Assembly: GCA_963715625.1 (NCBI GenBank)
Contig: OY970260.1
Coordinates: forward strand, 2,232,001-2,296,000
Source: VRUE01 sp963715625
GTDB taxonomy: Bacteria; Actinomycetota; Thermoleophilia; Solirubrobacterales; 70-9
Direction of reading: 5' to 3'
DNA: 64,000 bases
This document shows positions 15,992-24,561 of the stretch, piece after piece; position 1 is the stretch's first letter; every line of letters starts with the position of its first letter. Under the pieces are notes generated by a model that was not told where the DNA came from, did not search any database, and saw nothing but the letters and a program-made list of their open reading frames with translations. Both the position numbers and the translations under genes were made by a program.

Positions 15992-16977
15992 CAGCGCTCC
16001 GCTGCGCCGCGCTCGTAGTGAGAGGGAGGCACGTCGAGCGCCAGCTCGACCCGGCGCACGCGCTCGAAGACACGCTGCGTCATCACCCGCTGCCCGGCCA
16101 GCAGGTCGCCGATCACGCCCAGCGCGAACAGCTGGATCGCCGCGATGAAGAGCACCGCGCCGAGGATCAGCGACTGGATGTGGCCGGTGCTGTCGCCGTT
16201 GAGGACCCAGTCGAGCAGGAACGGCATCCAGGCGGCGAGGGCGAGGATCGCGACGACGAGGCCCGCCGTGGCGAAGGCCCGCAGCGGCTCGTAGCGGGCG
16301 TAGATGCGGAGGATCGAGAGCGCGTTGCGCCGCACGTAGCCGCCGGTCGAGCCGAAGAGGCGCGACTCGCGCGTCTGCGGGTTGGTGCCGATCTCGACCC
16401 CCTCGACGGCGACGAGCATCTTGCCGGCCTGGATCAGGCTCTCCAGCGTGTAGGTGAAGTTGTCGACCACGAGCAGGCCGAGGGCGGCCTCGCGGTTGTA
16501 GGCGCGGAAGCCCGAGGTGGTGTCGGCGATCGCCGTGCCGGCGAGCCGGCTGACGACCCAGCTGCCCAGCCGCTGCAGCGCTTTCTTGGAGCCCGAGAAG
16601 TGCTCGATCTGGGAGGTGCGCCGGTCGCCGACGACCATGTCGGCCTCGCCGGCGAGGATCGGCGCCACCAGCTTCGGGATGTCGGCCCCGCGGTACTGGT
16701 TGTCGGCGTCGGTGTTGACGACGACGTCGGCGCCGAGCTTGAGGCAGGCGTCGAGCCCGGCCTGGAAGCCCGCCGCCAGGCCCTTGTTGTTGGTCAGGCG
16801 GACGATGTGCTCGACCCCGTGCTCACGGGCGACCTCGACCGTGCGGTCGGTCGAGCCGTCGTCGACGACCAGGAGCTCGACCGCGTCGATGCCCTCGATC
16901 TCGCGCGGGATGTCGGCGATCGTGGCGGGGAGAGTTGCCTCCTCGTTGAGGCAGGGGATTTGGACGATCAGCTTCAT
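15991..16977 (-). CDS. Family 2 glycosyltransferase with C-terminal membrane anchor
   Basis: 328 aa from ATG 16977, which gives the canonical MKLIVQIPCLNEEATLPATI. The GT-A fold motifs are VVDDGSTDRTVEVAREHG, NKGLAAGFQAGLDACLKLGADVVVNTDADNQY (DxD) and TTSGFRAYNREAAL; two C-terminal helices (~245-265, 280-305) follow, as in DPM1/ArnC-like polyprenyl-phosphate sugar transferases. With the adjacent flippase it suggests lipid-linked sugar transfer. The preceding 250 bp hold family E element E1 and the divergent ribD start. Confidence 0.87.
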   Translation of the reverse strand: MKLIVQIPCLNEEATLPATIADIPREIEGIDAVELLVVDDGSTDRTVEVAREHGVEHIVRLTNNKGLAAGFQAGLDACLKLGADVVVNTDADNQYRGADIPKLVAPILAGEADMVVGDRRTSQIEHFSGSKKALQRLGSWVVSRLAGTAIADTTSGFRAYNREAALGLLVVDNFTYTLESLIQAGKMLVAVEGVEIGTNPQTRESRLFGSTGGYVRRNALSILRIYARYEPLRAFATAGLVVAILALAAWMPFLLDWVLNGDSTGHIQSLILGAVLFIAAIQLFALGVIGDLLAGQRVMTQRVFERVRRVELALDVPPSHYERGAAER

Positions 16978-17046
16978 GGGAGCCGGGTCAGGGTATCTGC
17001 GGCCTCGGCTCCAGCGTCGTCGGCGCGCAGGCCCCGACCGTTTCGG

Positions 17047-17130
17047 CGCGCGGGTCCTGTCGCGGGGTGAGGGGGCCTGCGGGCAGTCCACGGGCTGTCC
17101 TCGACCCCCTCACCCCACGCCACCCGCGCG
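17047..17130 (+). repeat. Palindromic element E1 (family E), upstream of ribD
   Basis: 84 bp between divergent genes. Arms CGCGCGGGT...GGGGTGAGGGGG pair with CCCCCTCACCCC...ACCCGCGCG; the core CTGCGGGCAGTCCACGGGCTGTCCTCGA is shared with E2 (inside recG, 26660) and E3 (31316, reverse). Within the arms the stretch GGGGTGAGGGGG/CCCCCTCACCCC is changed on both sides in the other copies, so pairing is preserved. Confidence 0.85.
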
Positions 17131-17230
17131 AGAAGCGGCCGTGGTGAGGCGGGTTCCGCGGTGTGACGAGTTTCCAGACACGCGGGCACGGCGGAGTAAG
17201 CTTGTGTTGATTGACTCGTCAATCGGTCTT

Positions 17231-18397
17231 ATGAACGCGCAGCTCACAGGCACGGATCGAGGGCATCTCTTGCGAGCGCTGGAGCTTGCGGAGCACGGGC
17301 GGGGTCGTGTCAGTCCTAATCCTCTTGTCGGAGCTGTGGTTGTTCGTGACGGGGACGTGATTGGCGAGGGGTTTCACGCCGAGCTGGGTGGGTTGCATGC
17401 CGAGCGGGCGGCGCTGGAGGGCTGTCGCGAGCGGGGGGAGGATCCGGGCGGGGCGACTATGTACGTGACGCTGGAGCCCTGCGCGCATACGGGGCGACAG
17501 CCGCCGTGTGTGGAGGCGATCCTTGAGGCGGGGATCTCGCGGGTCGTAATCGCGTCTGAGGACCCGAGCGAGAAGGCCGCGGGGCGGGGGCCGGGAATCC
17601 TGCGCGACGGCGGGGTGGAGGTCGAGTTTGCCGCGGGCGAGGAGGCGACCGCGGCGCGCCTGCTCAACCAACCGTTCCGCAAGCACGCCCGCACGGGACT
17701 GCCGCTGGTGACTTTGAAGCTGGCGATGTCTCTAGACGGCCGCACCTCAACCGCGCCGGGTGACTCCCCCTGGATCTCGGGCGAGCGCAGCCGCGAGCTC
17801 GTCCACCGCTGGCGCGCCGAATCCGACGTGATCGCAGTAGGCATCGGCACCGTCCTTGCCGACGACCCCCTCCTAACCGCTCGCCCCCCAACAACCCCTT
17901 CCGGTGCGCTTTATGCCACCCATGGCGACATAAAGCGCACCGGAACGGGAGTACGGCAGCCTGTTCGGGTGGTCTTCGACCGTCGGGCGCGGCTGCCGCT
18001 CGATTCGCAGTTGCTGGGGACGCTCGACCAGTCGCCCGTACTCGTGGTTGTTGCTCCCGATGGGGATTTCGATCGTCGTGCGGCTCTGCAGGACGCCGGC
18101 GCTGAGATCCTCGTCGCCGATGGCATCGAGGCTGCTCTGTCCGATCTGGGGCGACGTGGCGTCACCAGCCTTTTCCTGGAGGGGGGCCGCATCCTTGCGG
18201 CAGCATTTCAAGCTGCAGACGAGTTGGACGAGGCCCGAGCCTTCATCGCCCCGATCCTGCTGGGCGACGAGGGCCAAGGCGTATCTCGCGCGGGTGGCGT
18301 GGATGCGGGGGGGGCCGCGCGCCTCCAGCCCTTGTCCCACACCATCGAACCCGTCGGTGACGACGTTTTGATCGCGGCCCGGTTCAAGGAGTGGTGA
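17231..18397 (+). CDS. ribD: Riboflavin biosynthesis deaminase/reductase RibD with in-frame palindromic insert
   Basis: 388 aa. N-terminal deaminase (residues ~1-145) with HAERAAL and the zinc ligands PCAHTGRQPPC; C-terminal reductase (TLKLAMSLDGRTSTAPGDSPWISGE..EGGRILAAAF). Converts the GTP-derived pyrimidine to 5-amino-6-ribitylamino-uracil phosphate. Residues ~224-239 (SGALYATHGDIKRTGT), between DDPLLTAR and RQPVRVVFD, come from family D element D2; RibD proteins normally have only a few residues there. The 5' half has noticeably more G/T at codon position 3 than neighbours. First gene of ribD-ribE-ribBA-ribH; no FMN riboswitch is visible upstream. Confidence 0.94.
   Translation: MNAQLTGTDRGHLLRALELAEHGRGRVSPNPLVGAVVVRDGDVIGEGFHAELGGLHAERAALEGCRERGEDPGGATMYVTLEPCAHTGRQPPCVEAILEAGISRVVIASEDPSEKAAGRGPGILRDGGVEVEFAAGEEATAARLLNQPFRKHARTGLPLVTLKLAMSLDGRTSTAPGDSPWISGERSRELVHRWRAESDVIAVGIGTVLADDPLLTARPPTTPSGALYATHGDIKRTGTGVRQPVRVVFDRRARLPLDSQLLGTLDQSPVLVVVAPDGDFDRRAALQDAGAEILVADGIEAALSDLGRRGVTSLFLEGGRILAAAFQAADELDEARAFIAPILLGDEGQGVSRAGGVDAGGAARLQPLSHTIEPVGDDVLIAARFKEW
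17899..17945. repeat. Palindromic element D2 (family D), in frame in ribD
   Basis: Perfect 17-bp arms TTCCGGTGCGCTTTATG / CATAAAGCGCACCGGAA around the 13-nt loop CCACCCATGGCGA. Partner of D1 in rsmB. The chosen frame is free of stops and yields SGA-Y---G-IKRTG in both copies although the loops are inverted, because the arms are palindromic. Confidence 0.88.
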
Positions 18398-19002
18398 TGT
18401 TCACGGGGTTGATCCAGAACGTCGGCCGTGTCCACGCGGTCGAGCGGGATGCCGATGGCGCCCGGCTGCACATAGAGACCCTGCTGCGGGACGAGATAGC
18501 CCCTGGAGATTCCGTCGCTGTGAACGGGGTGTGTCTGACGGCGAATGGGCGCGTCCCCGGCGGTTTCGAGACAGAGGCAATGAATCAAACGCTGGCCGTA
18601 ACGTCGCTCGACAGCCTGGAGGTCGGCGACCGGGTCAACCTCGAGCTGGCGATGAAGGCCTCGGATCGCCTCGGCGGGCACATCGTGCAGGGGCATGCCG
18701 ACGGGATCGGCGAGGTTCTCGCGGTCGAGGAGGACGGGTTCGTCCGCCGGTTGCGCGTAAAGCTTGGTTCCGAGCTTCTCCACTACGTCGTCGCCAAGGG
18801 CTCGATCGCGTTGAACGGGGTCAGCCTCACGGTCGCGGATTTGGGCGATTCTTGGGCTGAGGTTTCCCTGATCCCGGAGACACTGGAGCGGACCACGCTC
18901 GGCGAAGCCGAGCCGGGCGACGAGCTGAACGTCGAGTGCGACGTGGTGGCGAAGTACGTGGAGCGATTGATGACACCATCCCCTGGAGAGGAGTCGGCGT
19001 GA
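18397..19002 (+). CDS. ribE: Riboflavin synthase alpha chain
   Basis: 201 aa, the usual length, with two lumazine-binding barrels: MFTGLIQNVGRVHAVE..DSVAVNGVCLTANGR and GGHIVQGHADGIGEVLAVE..SIALNGVSLTVADLG. Dismutates two 6,7-dimethyl-8-ribityllumazine molecules to riboflavin. ATG 18397 overlaps the ribD stop (TGATG) and its TGA overlaps the GTG of ribBA, so the operon is coupled. GTG 18391 is a less likely start. Confidence 0.97.
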   Translation: MFTGLIQNVGRVHAVERDADGARLHIETLLRDEIAPGDSVAVNGVCLTANGRVPGGFETEAMNQTLAVTSLDSLEVGDRVNLELAMKASDRLGGHIVQGHADGIGEVLAVEEDGFVRRLRVKLGSELLHYVVAKGSIALNGVSLTVADLGDSWAEVSLIPETLERTTLGEAEPGDELNVECDVVAKYVERLMTPSPGEESA

Positions 19003-20333
19003 GCCAGATGACGGAGTCGCAGAGGACAGAGCAGACGGACCGGGCACCAGGCGAGAGCCCGTTCTCGACGATCGAGGAGGCGATCGAGGAGATCCGCCGC
19101 GGCCGCATGGTCGTCGTCTGCGATGGTGAGGACCGCGAGAACGAGGGCGACCTGGTGATGGCGGCGCAGTTCGCCACACCGGAGGCGGTCAACTTCATGG
19201 CCAAGGAGGCGCGCGGCCTGATCTGCCTGGCGCTGACCGCGGAGCGCTGCGAAAAGCTCGGCCTCAAGCTGATGGCGGCGAAGAACGAGGCGCCGCTGCA
19301 GACCGCTTTCACGGTCACGATCGAGGCCGCCGGCGGGGTCAGCACCGGCATCTCCGCCCACGACCGCGCCCACACGATCCAGGTCGCGATCGACCCCAAC
19401 TCGGGCCCGCGGGACATCGTCGTCCCCGGCCACATGTTCCCGCTGCGCGCCAAGGACGGTGGGGTGCTGGAGCGCACCGGCCACACCGAGGCCAGCGTCG
19501 ACCTCGCCCGCCTCGCCGGCCTCACACCGGCCGGCGTCATCTGCGAGGTGATGAACGACGACGGCACGATGGCCCGCGTCCCCGACCTCGGCCCCTACTG
19601 CGAGCGCCACGGGCTGAAAATGATCACCGTCGCCGACCTGATCGCCTACCGCCGCCGCACCGAGAAGCTGGTCGAACGGGTCGTCGACACCGCCCTGCCG
19701 ACCGAGTTCGGCGATTTCACCGCGGTCGGCTACCGCTCCCTGGTCGACGACAAGCACCACGTGGCGATGGTCAAGGGCGACGTCGACGGCGCCGAGGACG
19801 TGCTCGTCCGCGTCCACAGCGAGTGCCTCACCGGCGACGTCTTCCACAGCATGCGCTGCGACTGCGGCGAGCAGCTGGTCGCGGCGCTGACCCAGATCGA
19901 GCACGAGGGGCGCGGCGTGCTGCTCTACCTCTCCCAGGAGGGGCGCGGGATCGGCCTGCTCAACAAGCTGCGGGCCTACAAGCTGCAGGAGGAGGGCGCC
20001 GACACGGTCGAGGCCAACCTCAAGCTGGGCCTGCCCGCCGACCTGCGCGACTACGGCATCGGCGCCCAGATCCTCGGCGACCTCGGCCTGACCAGCATCC
20101 GCATCCTCACCAACAACCCGAAGAAGATCGTCGGTCTCGAGGGCTACGGCCTCTCGGTCACCGAGCAGGTGCCGATCGAGTCCTCACCCAACGCCCACAA
20201 CGAGGCCTACCTGCGGGCCAAGCGCGACAAGATGGGCCACTCGCTGCACCACCAGGGCCTCGCCTTCGACGAGGAGATGATCCACGACGAGGACGAGCGC
20301 GACGCCGCCGGGGACGAGCGGGCGGATGGCTGA
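18999..20333 (+). CDS. ribBA: Bifunctional DHBP synthase / GTP cyclohydrolase II
   Basis: 444 aa. Residues ~20-225 are 3,4-dihydroxy-2-butanone-4-phosphate synthase (VVVCDGEDRENEGDLVMAA, HTEASVDLARLAG); residues ~230-430 are GTP cyclohydrolase II with zinc ligands in VHSECLTGDVFHSMRCDCGEQL and the GRGIGLLNKLRAYKLQE motif. Supplies both precursors of riboflavin. Starts at GTG 18999 within the ribE stop. A short acidic tail overlaps the ribH start by 8 nt. Confidence 0.97.
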   Translation: MSQMTESQRTEQTDRAPGESPFSTIEEAIEEIRRGRMVVVCDGEDRENEGDLVMAAQFATPEAVNFMAKEARGLICLALTAERCEKLGLKLMAAKNEAPLQTAFTVTIEAAGGVSTGISAHDRAHTIQVAIDPNSGPRDIVVPGHMFPLRAKDGGVLERTGHTEASVDLARLAGLTPAGVICEVMNDDGTMARVPDLGPYCERHGLKMITVADLIAYRRRTEKLVERVVDTALPTEFGDFTAVGYRSLVDDKHHVAMVKGDVDGAEDVLVRVHSECLTGDVFHSMRCDCGEQLVAALTQIEHEGRGVLLYLSQEGRGIGLLNKLRAYKLQEEGADTVEANLKLGLPADLRDYGIGAQILGDLGLTSIRILTNNPKKIVGLEGYGLSVTEQVPIESSPNAHNEAYLRAKRDKMGHSLHHQGLAFDEEMIHDEDERDAAGDERADG

Positions 20334-20844
20334 GTCCGGAGCCTTCCTCGAGGCCTTCGGCGAGGAGGAGCGCGAGGCGCTCGCCGGGCGCAGGTTCGCC
20401 GTCTGCGTCGGCCGCTTCTACGAGGACCTCGCCGAACGCCTGCTGAGCGGCGCCCGCGAAGGGTTCGAGATGGCCGGCGTGCCGGGCGCCTCGGTCAGCG
20501 AGGTCTCGGTGCCCGGCGCCTACGAGCTGCCCTTCGCCGCGAAGCTGCACGCGACCACCGAGCGCTTCGCCGGCATCGCCTGCCTCGGCGTCGTCATCCG
20601 CGGCGAGACCGATCACTACGACTTCGTCTGCGCCGAGGCCGCCCGCGGCATCCAGGACGTGCAGCTGGCGACCGGCGTCCCCTGCGCCTTCGGCGTGATC
20701 ACCTGCGACACGATGGAGCAGGCCCTCGCCCGCGCCGGCGGCGGCAAGCGCGACCAGGGCCGCAACGCGGCCCTCACCGTCGCCCGCATGGCCCTGCTCA
20801 AACAAGAGGTCAACCCGTACCGCTGGCAGGTCCGCGACGGCTAG
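20326..20844 (+). CDS. ribH: 6,7-dimethyl-8-ribityllumazine synthase
   Basis: 172 aa; condenses the ribityl-pyrimidine with DHBP. Motifs FAVCVGRFYEDLAERLLSGA, VPGAYELPFAAK, GVVIRGETDHYDFVCAEAARGIQDVQLATGVPCAFGVITCDT (catalytic His in TDHYD) are intact. Final gene of the rib operon; its stop overlaps convergently the stop of the vapC-like gene by 4 nt, leaving no room for a separate terminator. Confidence 0.97.
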   Translation: MAESGAFLEAFGEEEREALAGRRFAVCVGRFYEDLAERLLSGAREGFEMAGVPGASVSEVSVPGAYELPFAAKLHATTERFAGIACLGVVIRGETDHYDFVCAEAARGIQDVQLATGVPCAFGVITCDTMEQALARAGGGKRDQGRNAALTVARMALLKQEVNPYRWQVRDG

Positions 20845-21221
20845 ACCGCGGGTAGCAGAGAGACCGGGTAGCGACGCAGCAGCCGGTCGACCGTGACGAT
20901 GGTCAGCCCCTCGACCTGCGCTTGCGCGACGAGCATCCGGTCAAACGGATCCCGATGATGGTGCGGCAGCGTCTCGATTACGTGGGTGTGGCGTAGGGAG
21001 ACGGGCAGAAGCGCGAAGCGCCTTTTCTCGAGCTGGGCCTCGAGGTTGTCGGGTGGATCCATACGCCCCAACGCTTTGGCGATCGCCATCTCCCAAGGAC
21101 TGACGATGCTGACGAAGACTTCACTCTCTTCCGCAGCGATGGCTTGCGCCGCGTTCTCGGAGAGTCGGTCCGGCGCCACCAGCGTCCATAGGAGCGTATG
21201 AGTGTCGAGCAGCAGCCTCAA
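20841..21221 (-). CDS. vapC: PIN-domain toxin (VapC-type)
   Basis: 126 aa PIN-fold ribonuclease: LLLDTHTLLWTLVAPDRLS (first acidic residue in LDTH), WEMAIAKALGRM (second) and DPFDRMLVAQAQVEGLTIVTVD (the third and fourth acidic residues). The family cleaves RNA, often initiator tRNA or 23S rRNA. It starts 4 nt inside the antitoxin stop, the standard toxin-antitoxin layout. Confidence 0.9.
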   Translation of the reverse strand: MRLLLDTHTLLWTLVAPDRLSENAAQAIAAEESEVFVSIVSPWEMAIAKALGRMDPPDNLEAQLEKRRFALLPVSLRHTHVIETLPHHHRDPFDRMLVAQAQVEGLTIVTVDRLLRRYPVSLLPAV

Positions 21222-21523
21222 TCGCCGGTCCAGAGGTTGTCGCCGCTTGGAAAAATCTCGCTTTCCTCAAAGGCATCGGCGATTTCGGCCTTGAACTGCG
21301 CCCACTCCGCCTCGGACGGCATCTCCATCTTGCCCTCCCAGCCGCCAAGTTTCCGAGGCCCGAGCTTCTTTGGCCTTTGCGTCTGTACCGGCACCAGCTT
21401 CGCTGCCGGTGCGCCGGCGCGGGTGATCACGATCTGCTCGCCGCCCTCGACCCGGGCGACCAGCTTCGAAAGCTGCGTCTTCGCTTCGTGCATGTTCACG
21501 CTGTCCAAGTCCTCGGCGGTCAT
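21218..21523 (-). CDS. vapB: Phd/YefM-type antitoxin
   Basis: 101 aa. The N-terminal Phd/YefM DNA-binding fold reads VNMHEAKTQLSKLVARVEGGEQIVITRAGAPAAKLVP; the C-terminal acidic segment (EWAQFKAEIADAFEESEIFPSGDNLWTGD) would wrap the toxin. The real start may be a few codons later, at the Met of NMHEAK. Probably autoregulated through the inverted repeat at 21565-21587, 42 nt upstream. Confidence 0.88.
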   Translation of the reverse strand: MTAEDLDSVNMHEAKTQLSKLVARVEGGEQIVITRAGAPAAKLVPVQTQRPKKLGPRKLGGWEGKMEMPSEAEWAQFKAEIADAFEESEIFPSGDNLWTGD

Positions 21524-21564
21524 TTCTCTCCCCCCTCTGGAACGGGAGTCGTTCTCTTATTCAA

Positions 21565-21587
21565 CAGTTAGTCTACTTAGCTAACTG
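21565..21587. promoter_or_regulatory. Candidate antitoxin operator
   Basis: Inverted repeat CAGTTAG-N9-CTAACTG in an AT-rich patch between the divergent antitoxin and rpmB genes. Position and symmetry fit an autoregulatory operator for the Phd-type antitoxin; it may also affect rpmB. No binding data. Confidence 0.5.
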
Positions 21588-21613
21588 AGGATAACGCTAC
21601 CATCCCCGACCCG

Positions 21614-21805
21614 ATGGCCAAGGTATGCCACAGCTGCGGCAAGGGACCGGCGTTCGGCCAGTCCCGAAGCCACTCGATGGTCGCCACCAAGCGGCGCTTC
21701 GACCCGAACCTGCAGAAGGTGCGGATCCAGGAGAACGGCCGCAAGCTGCGCGCCTACGTCTGCACCCGCTGCCTCAAGGCCAACAAGGTTACGAAGGCGG
21801 CCTGA
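21614..21805 (+). CDS. rpmB: 50S ribosomal protein L28
   Basis: 63 aa, normal length. MAKVCHSCGKGPAFGQSRSHSMVATKRRFDPNLQKVR is diagnostic; the CxxC pairs (CHSC, CTRC) are the zinc-binding form. Monocistronic here, in divergent arrangement with the toxin-antitoxin pair and followed 12 nt later by family A element A2. Confidence 0.98.
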   Translation: MAKVCHSCGKGPAFGQSRSHSMVATKRRFDPNLQKVRIQENGRKLRAYVCTRCLKANKVTKAA

Positions 21806-21817
21806 CCAGTTGTTGTT

Positions 21818-21966
21818 GGCGGCTGCGGTCGTCCTCCAGTCGAATTGATGTCGCACGCCCGCTTCGCGGGCTTAGCGACAATCGAAGAGCGCGGCTGCGC
21901 CGCGCCTAGAAACACGAGTGCAGCGGCCGCTTCGCGACATTCGCCTGGAGGACGACCGCAGCCGCC
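21818..21966 (+). repeat. Palindromic element A2 (family A), 3' of rpmB
   Basis: 149 bp, the same length and the same 12-nt distance from the stop codon as A1. Perfect 21-bp outer arms (21818-21838 with 21946-21966) unrelated to those of A1. Core CGAATTGATGTCGCACGC...CACGAGTGCAGCGGCCGC..GCGACATTCG with inner hairpins CCCGCttcGCGGG and GCGCGGC/GCCGCGC. Confidence 0.87.
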
Positions 21967-22127
21967 TGCGACAGGCATCGCCAGGACGACTCGACGAGTA
22001 ACGAAAGCTTTTCCCAGATGCCCGCGCGGCTGGACTCCGTTGAAGCTCTGTTGTGCTTCGAAGTGATCGATCTCCCGTGGAGCACTGGCTGGCTCGGGCT
22101 TGCTTCTGGGAGCTGATGCGGTTTCGG
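21967..22127. other. Spacer between tail-to-tail family A elements
   Basis: 161 bp with no gene I can support. It separates A2 (+) and A3 (-), which face each other behind convergent rpmB and the MMPL gene. Confidence 0.5.
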
Positions 22128-22285
22128 GGCGGGGATGCCGGTGCCTCTCTCCGGGAATGTCGCCGCAGGCGGCCGCTGCACTCGTGGTTCGAGGCGCGGC
22201 GTCAGCCGCGCTCATTGATTGTCGCTAAGCCCGCAAGGCGGGCGTGCGACATCAATTCCCGGAGAGAGGTACCGGTAGCCCCGCC
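22128..22285 (-). repeat. Palindromic element A3 (family A), 3' of the MMPL gene
   Basis: 158 bp in reverse orientation, starting 15 nt after the stop of the minus-strand MMPL gene. The outer stem is 29 bp (22128-22156 with 22257-22285) with two G:T pairs and one mismatch, and shares no sequence with the arms of A1, A2 or A4. Core as in A1/A2 when read on the minus strand, including CGAACCACGAGTGCAGCGGCC. Confidence 0.85.
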
Positions 22286-22300
22286 TGCACACGGCGCTGC

Positions 22301-24483
22301 TCAGTCGGAGGCTGGTGTGACTACGGGGTGCTCGTCCGTCGGAGCCGGGTCGCCCTCGGCGGGCTCGACGTGCAGCCTCGGCAGGATCCGGTCCAGCCAG
22401 CTTGGGAGCCACCAGGCTCTCGGGCCGAAGAGCTGCATGATCGAGGGGACGAGGACGGTGCGGATGACGACGGCGTCGATCAGGACGGCGGCCGAGAGGC
22501 CGAGGCCGAAGAGCTTGATGATGCGGTCTTCGCCGATCATGAAGGAGGCGAAGACGGTGACCATGATCGCCGCCGCCGCGGTGATCACGCGGCCGGTCAG
22601 GGCGAGGCCGCGGGTGACGGCGCGCTGCTCGTCGTGGCTCGCCTCCCATTCCTCGTGGATGCGCGACATCAGGAAGACCTCGTAGTCCATCGAGAGGCCG
22701 AAGACGATCGCGAAGAGGAAGACGGGCAGGAAGGACTCGATCGGGCCGGTGCCTTCGAGGCCGATCATGCCGCCGAGCCATCCCCACTGGAAGACGGCGA
22801 CGACGATGCCGAACGCCGCCCCGATGCTGAGCAGGTTCATCAGCATCGCCTTCAGCGGCACCAGGATCGAGCGGAAGACGGCCATCAGCAGCAGCGCCGA
22901 GAGGAGGACGACCACGCCGATGAAGAGCGGCAGCTTTTCGGTCAGCACCTCGCCGAAGTCCTCGAAGATCGCGGTGATGCCGCCGACGTAGACGCCGGCC
23001 CCGGTGCTTCGCGCCACCGGCGGGATGACGTCCTTGCGCAGGGCCTTGAGCAGTTCCGTGGTCGCCTCGCTCTGCGGCGAGCTGGTCGGGTAGACCTGGA
23101 TCACGCCGACGTCCCTGGCGGGGTTCAGGGCGGGAGGGGTGACGAAGGCAACCCCGGCGTGGCCGGCGATCTCGCGGCGCAGCTCGACCAGCGCCGCGTC
23201 CTCGCCCTTGCCCGGCAGCTCGGCGACCACCTGGAAGGGCCCGTTGAAGCCCGGGCCGAAGCCGTCGCAAGCAGGTCGTATGCCTGCCGGGTCGTCGTGC
23301 CGGCCGGGTCGGAGCCGGCGTCGCTGGAGCCGAGCCGCAGCGAGAGCGCGGGGATGCAGAGGATGACCAGGAGGCCGCCCGAGAGCAGCATCGCCACCAC
23401 CGGGTGGCGCTGGATCGTCTCACTCCAGCGGTACCAGCGGCTGAGCTGGAGCTCGTCCAGGGGGCGGCGCTTGCCCAGGCCGGGGATGCGCCAGCGGTCG
23501 ACCCGGCGCCCGGCGATCGCCAGCAGCGCCGGCAGCAGGGTCAGCGCCGCGATCATCGTCATCAGCACCGCCAGCGCCGCGGCGATCGCCACCCCGTAGA
23601 GGAAGGTGACGCCCAGCAGCAGCATCCCGAGCAGCGAGATGATCACCGTCGTGCCGGCGAAGAGGACTGCCCGCCCCGCGGTGTCGATCGCCCGCACCGC
23701 CGCCGGCTGGGGCTCCAGCCCTTCGTCGAGGCCGTTGCGGAAGCGGGTGAGGATGAACAGCGCGTAGTCGATGCCGACGCCGAGACCGATCATCGCCGCC
23801 AGCTGGGGCGCGAAGTTGGCGGTCGCGAAGACGTGCGTGCCCAGGGTGACCAGGCCGAGGCCGACGCCGAGGGCGAAGAGCGCGGTGAGGATCGGCAGAC
23901 CCATCGCCACGGCGGAGCCGAAGGTGAGGAGCAGGATGAAGACCGCCGCCAGCAGGCCGATCGCGAAGGAGGCATCGCCTTCTTCCTGGCGCATTTCCTC
24001 GATCGGCTGGCCGCCGAGCTCGACCTGCAGCCCGGCTCCGTCCGCGCCCTGCGCGATGTCCGCGACCCTTTCGACGTTCTCCTTGCCGATCTCCTCGCCG
24101 TGCTCGTCGAACTGGACGGTCGCGTAGGCGATCTCGCCGTCCCTGGAGACGGCAGCCGCGCCTTCGTAGGGGCTTGAGACGCCGCTGACGTGCGGCACCT
24201 CTTCGATCTCAGCGAACGTGGCCGACATCCTCCGCCGCACCTGCGGCGCCGCGACCCCGCCGCTGGCCCGGAAGACGATCGTCGCCGTTTCGCCCGACTG
24301 CGCGGGGAAGCGGTCTTCGAGCATCTCGACCGCGCGCTGGGAGTCCGAGGAGGGCAGCTCGAAGTTCTCCGAGAAGGACGAGCCGGCCGAGCCGGCGGCG
24401 AAGCCGACGGCAAGGAGCGCCGCGATCCAGCTCAGGATCACCGTCTTGCGGTGGGTCGTGCACCAGTTGCCGAGGCGTCGCAT
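22301..24483 (-). pseudogene. MMPL/RND-type transporter with a frameshift
   Basis: About 725 aa when joined. The first frame (24483 to ~23265) reads MRRLGNWCTTHRKTVILSWIAALLAVGF.. with an extracytoplasmic domain and helices including MIGLGVGIDYALFILTRFRNGL; the second (to 22301) continues GFGPGFNGPFQVVAELPGKGED.. and FLFAIVFGLSMDYEVFLMSRIHEEW. Both GxxxDY proton-relay helices of the MMPL family are present. The break near 23260 fits one missing base. The family exports lipids or drugs; the substrate is unknown. Pseudogene or sequence error. Confidence 0.82.
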
Positions 24484-24561
24484 CGAGCGCGTGACCGTAG
24501 CGGACGGGGCGGCTGGGCTCCGGGACTGCCCATCCGCGCACTGCGGTTAGATTTCGAGTCG

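Noticed and set aside
13119..16018. Large + strand open frames opposite the antiporter and flippase
   Set aside because: Charged low-complexity translations typical of antisense frames in GC-rich genes; the minus-strand proteins have clear membrane topology.
17131..17230. FMN riboswitch upstream of ribD
   Set aside because: The interval after E1 is only 100 nt and lacks the conserved RFN-element motifs.
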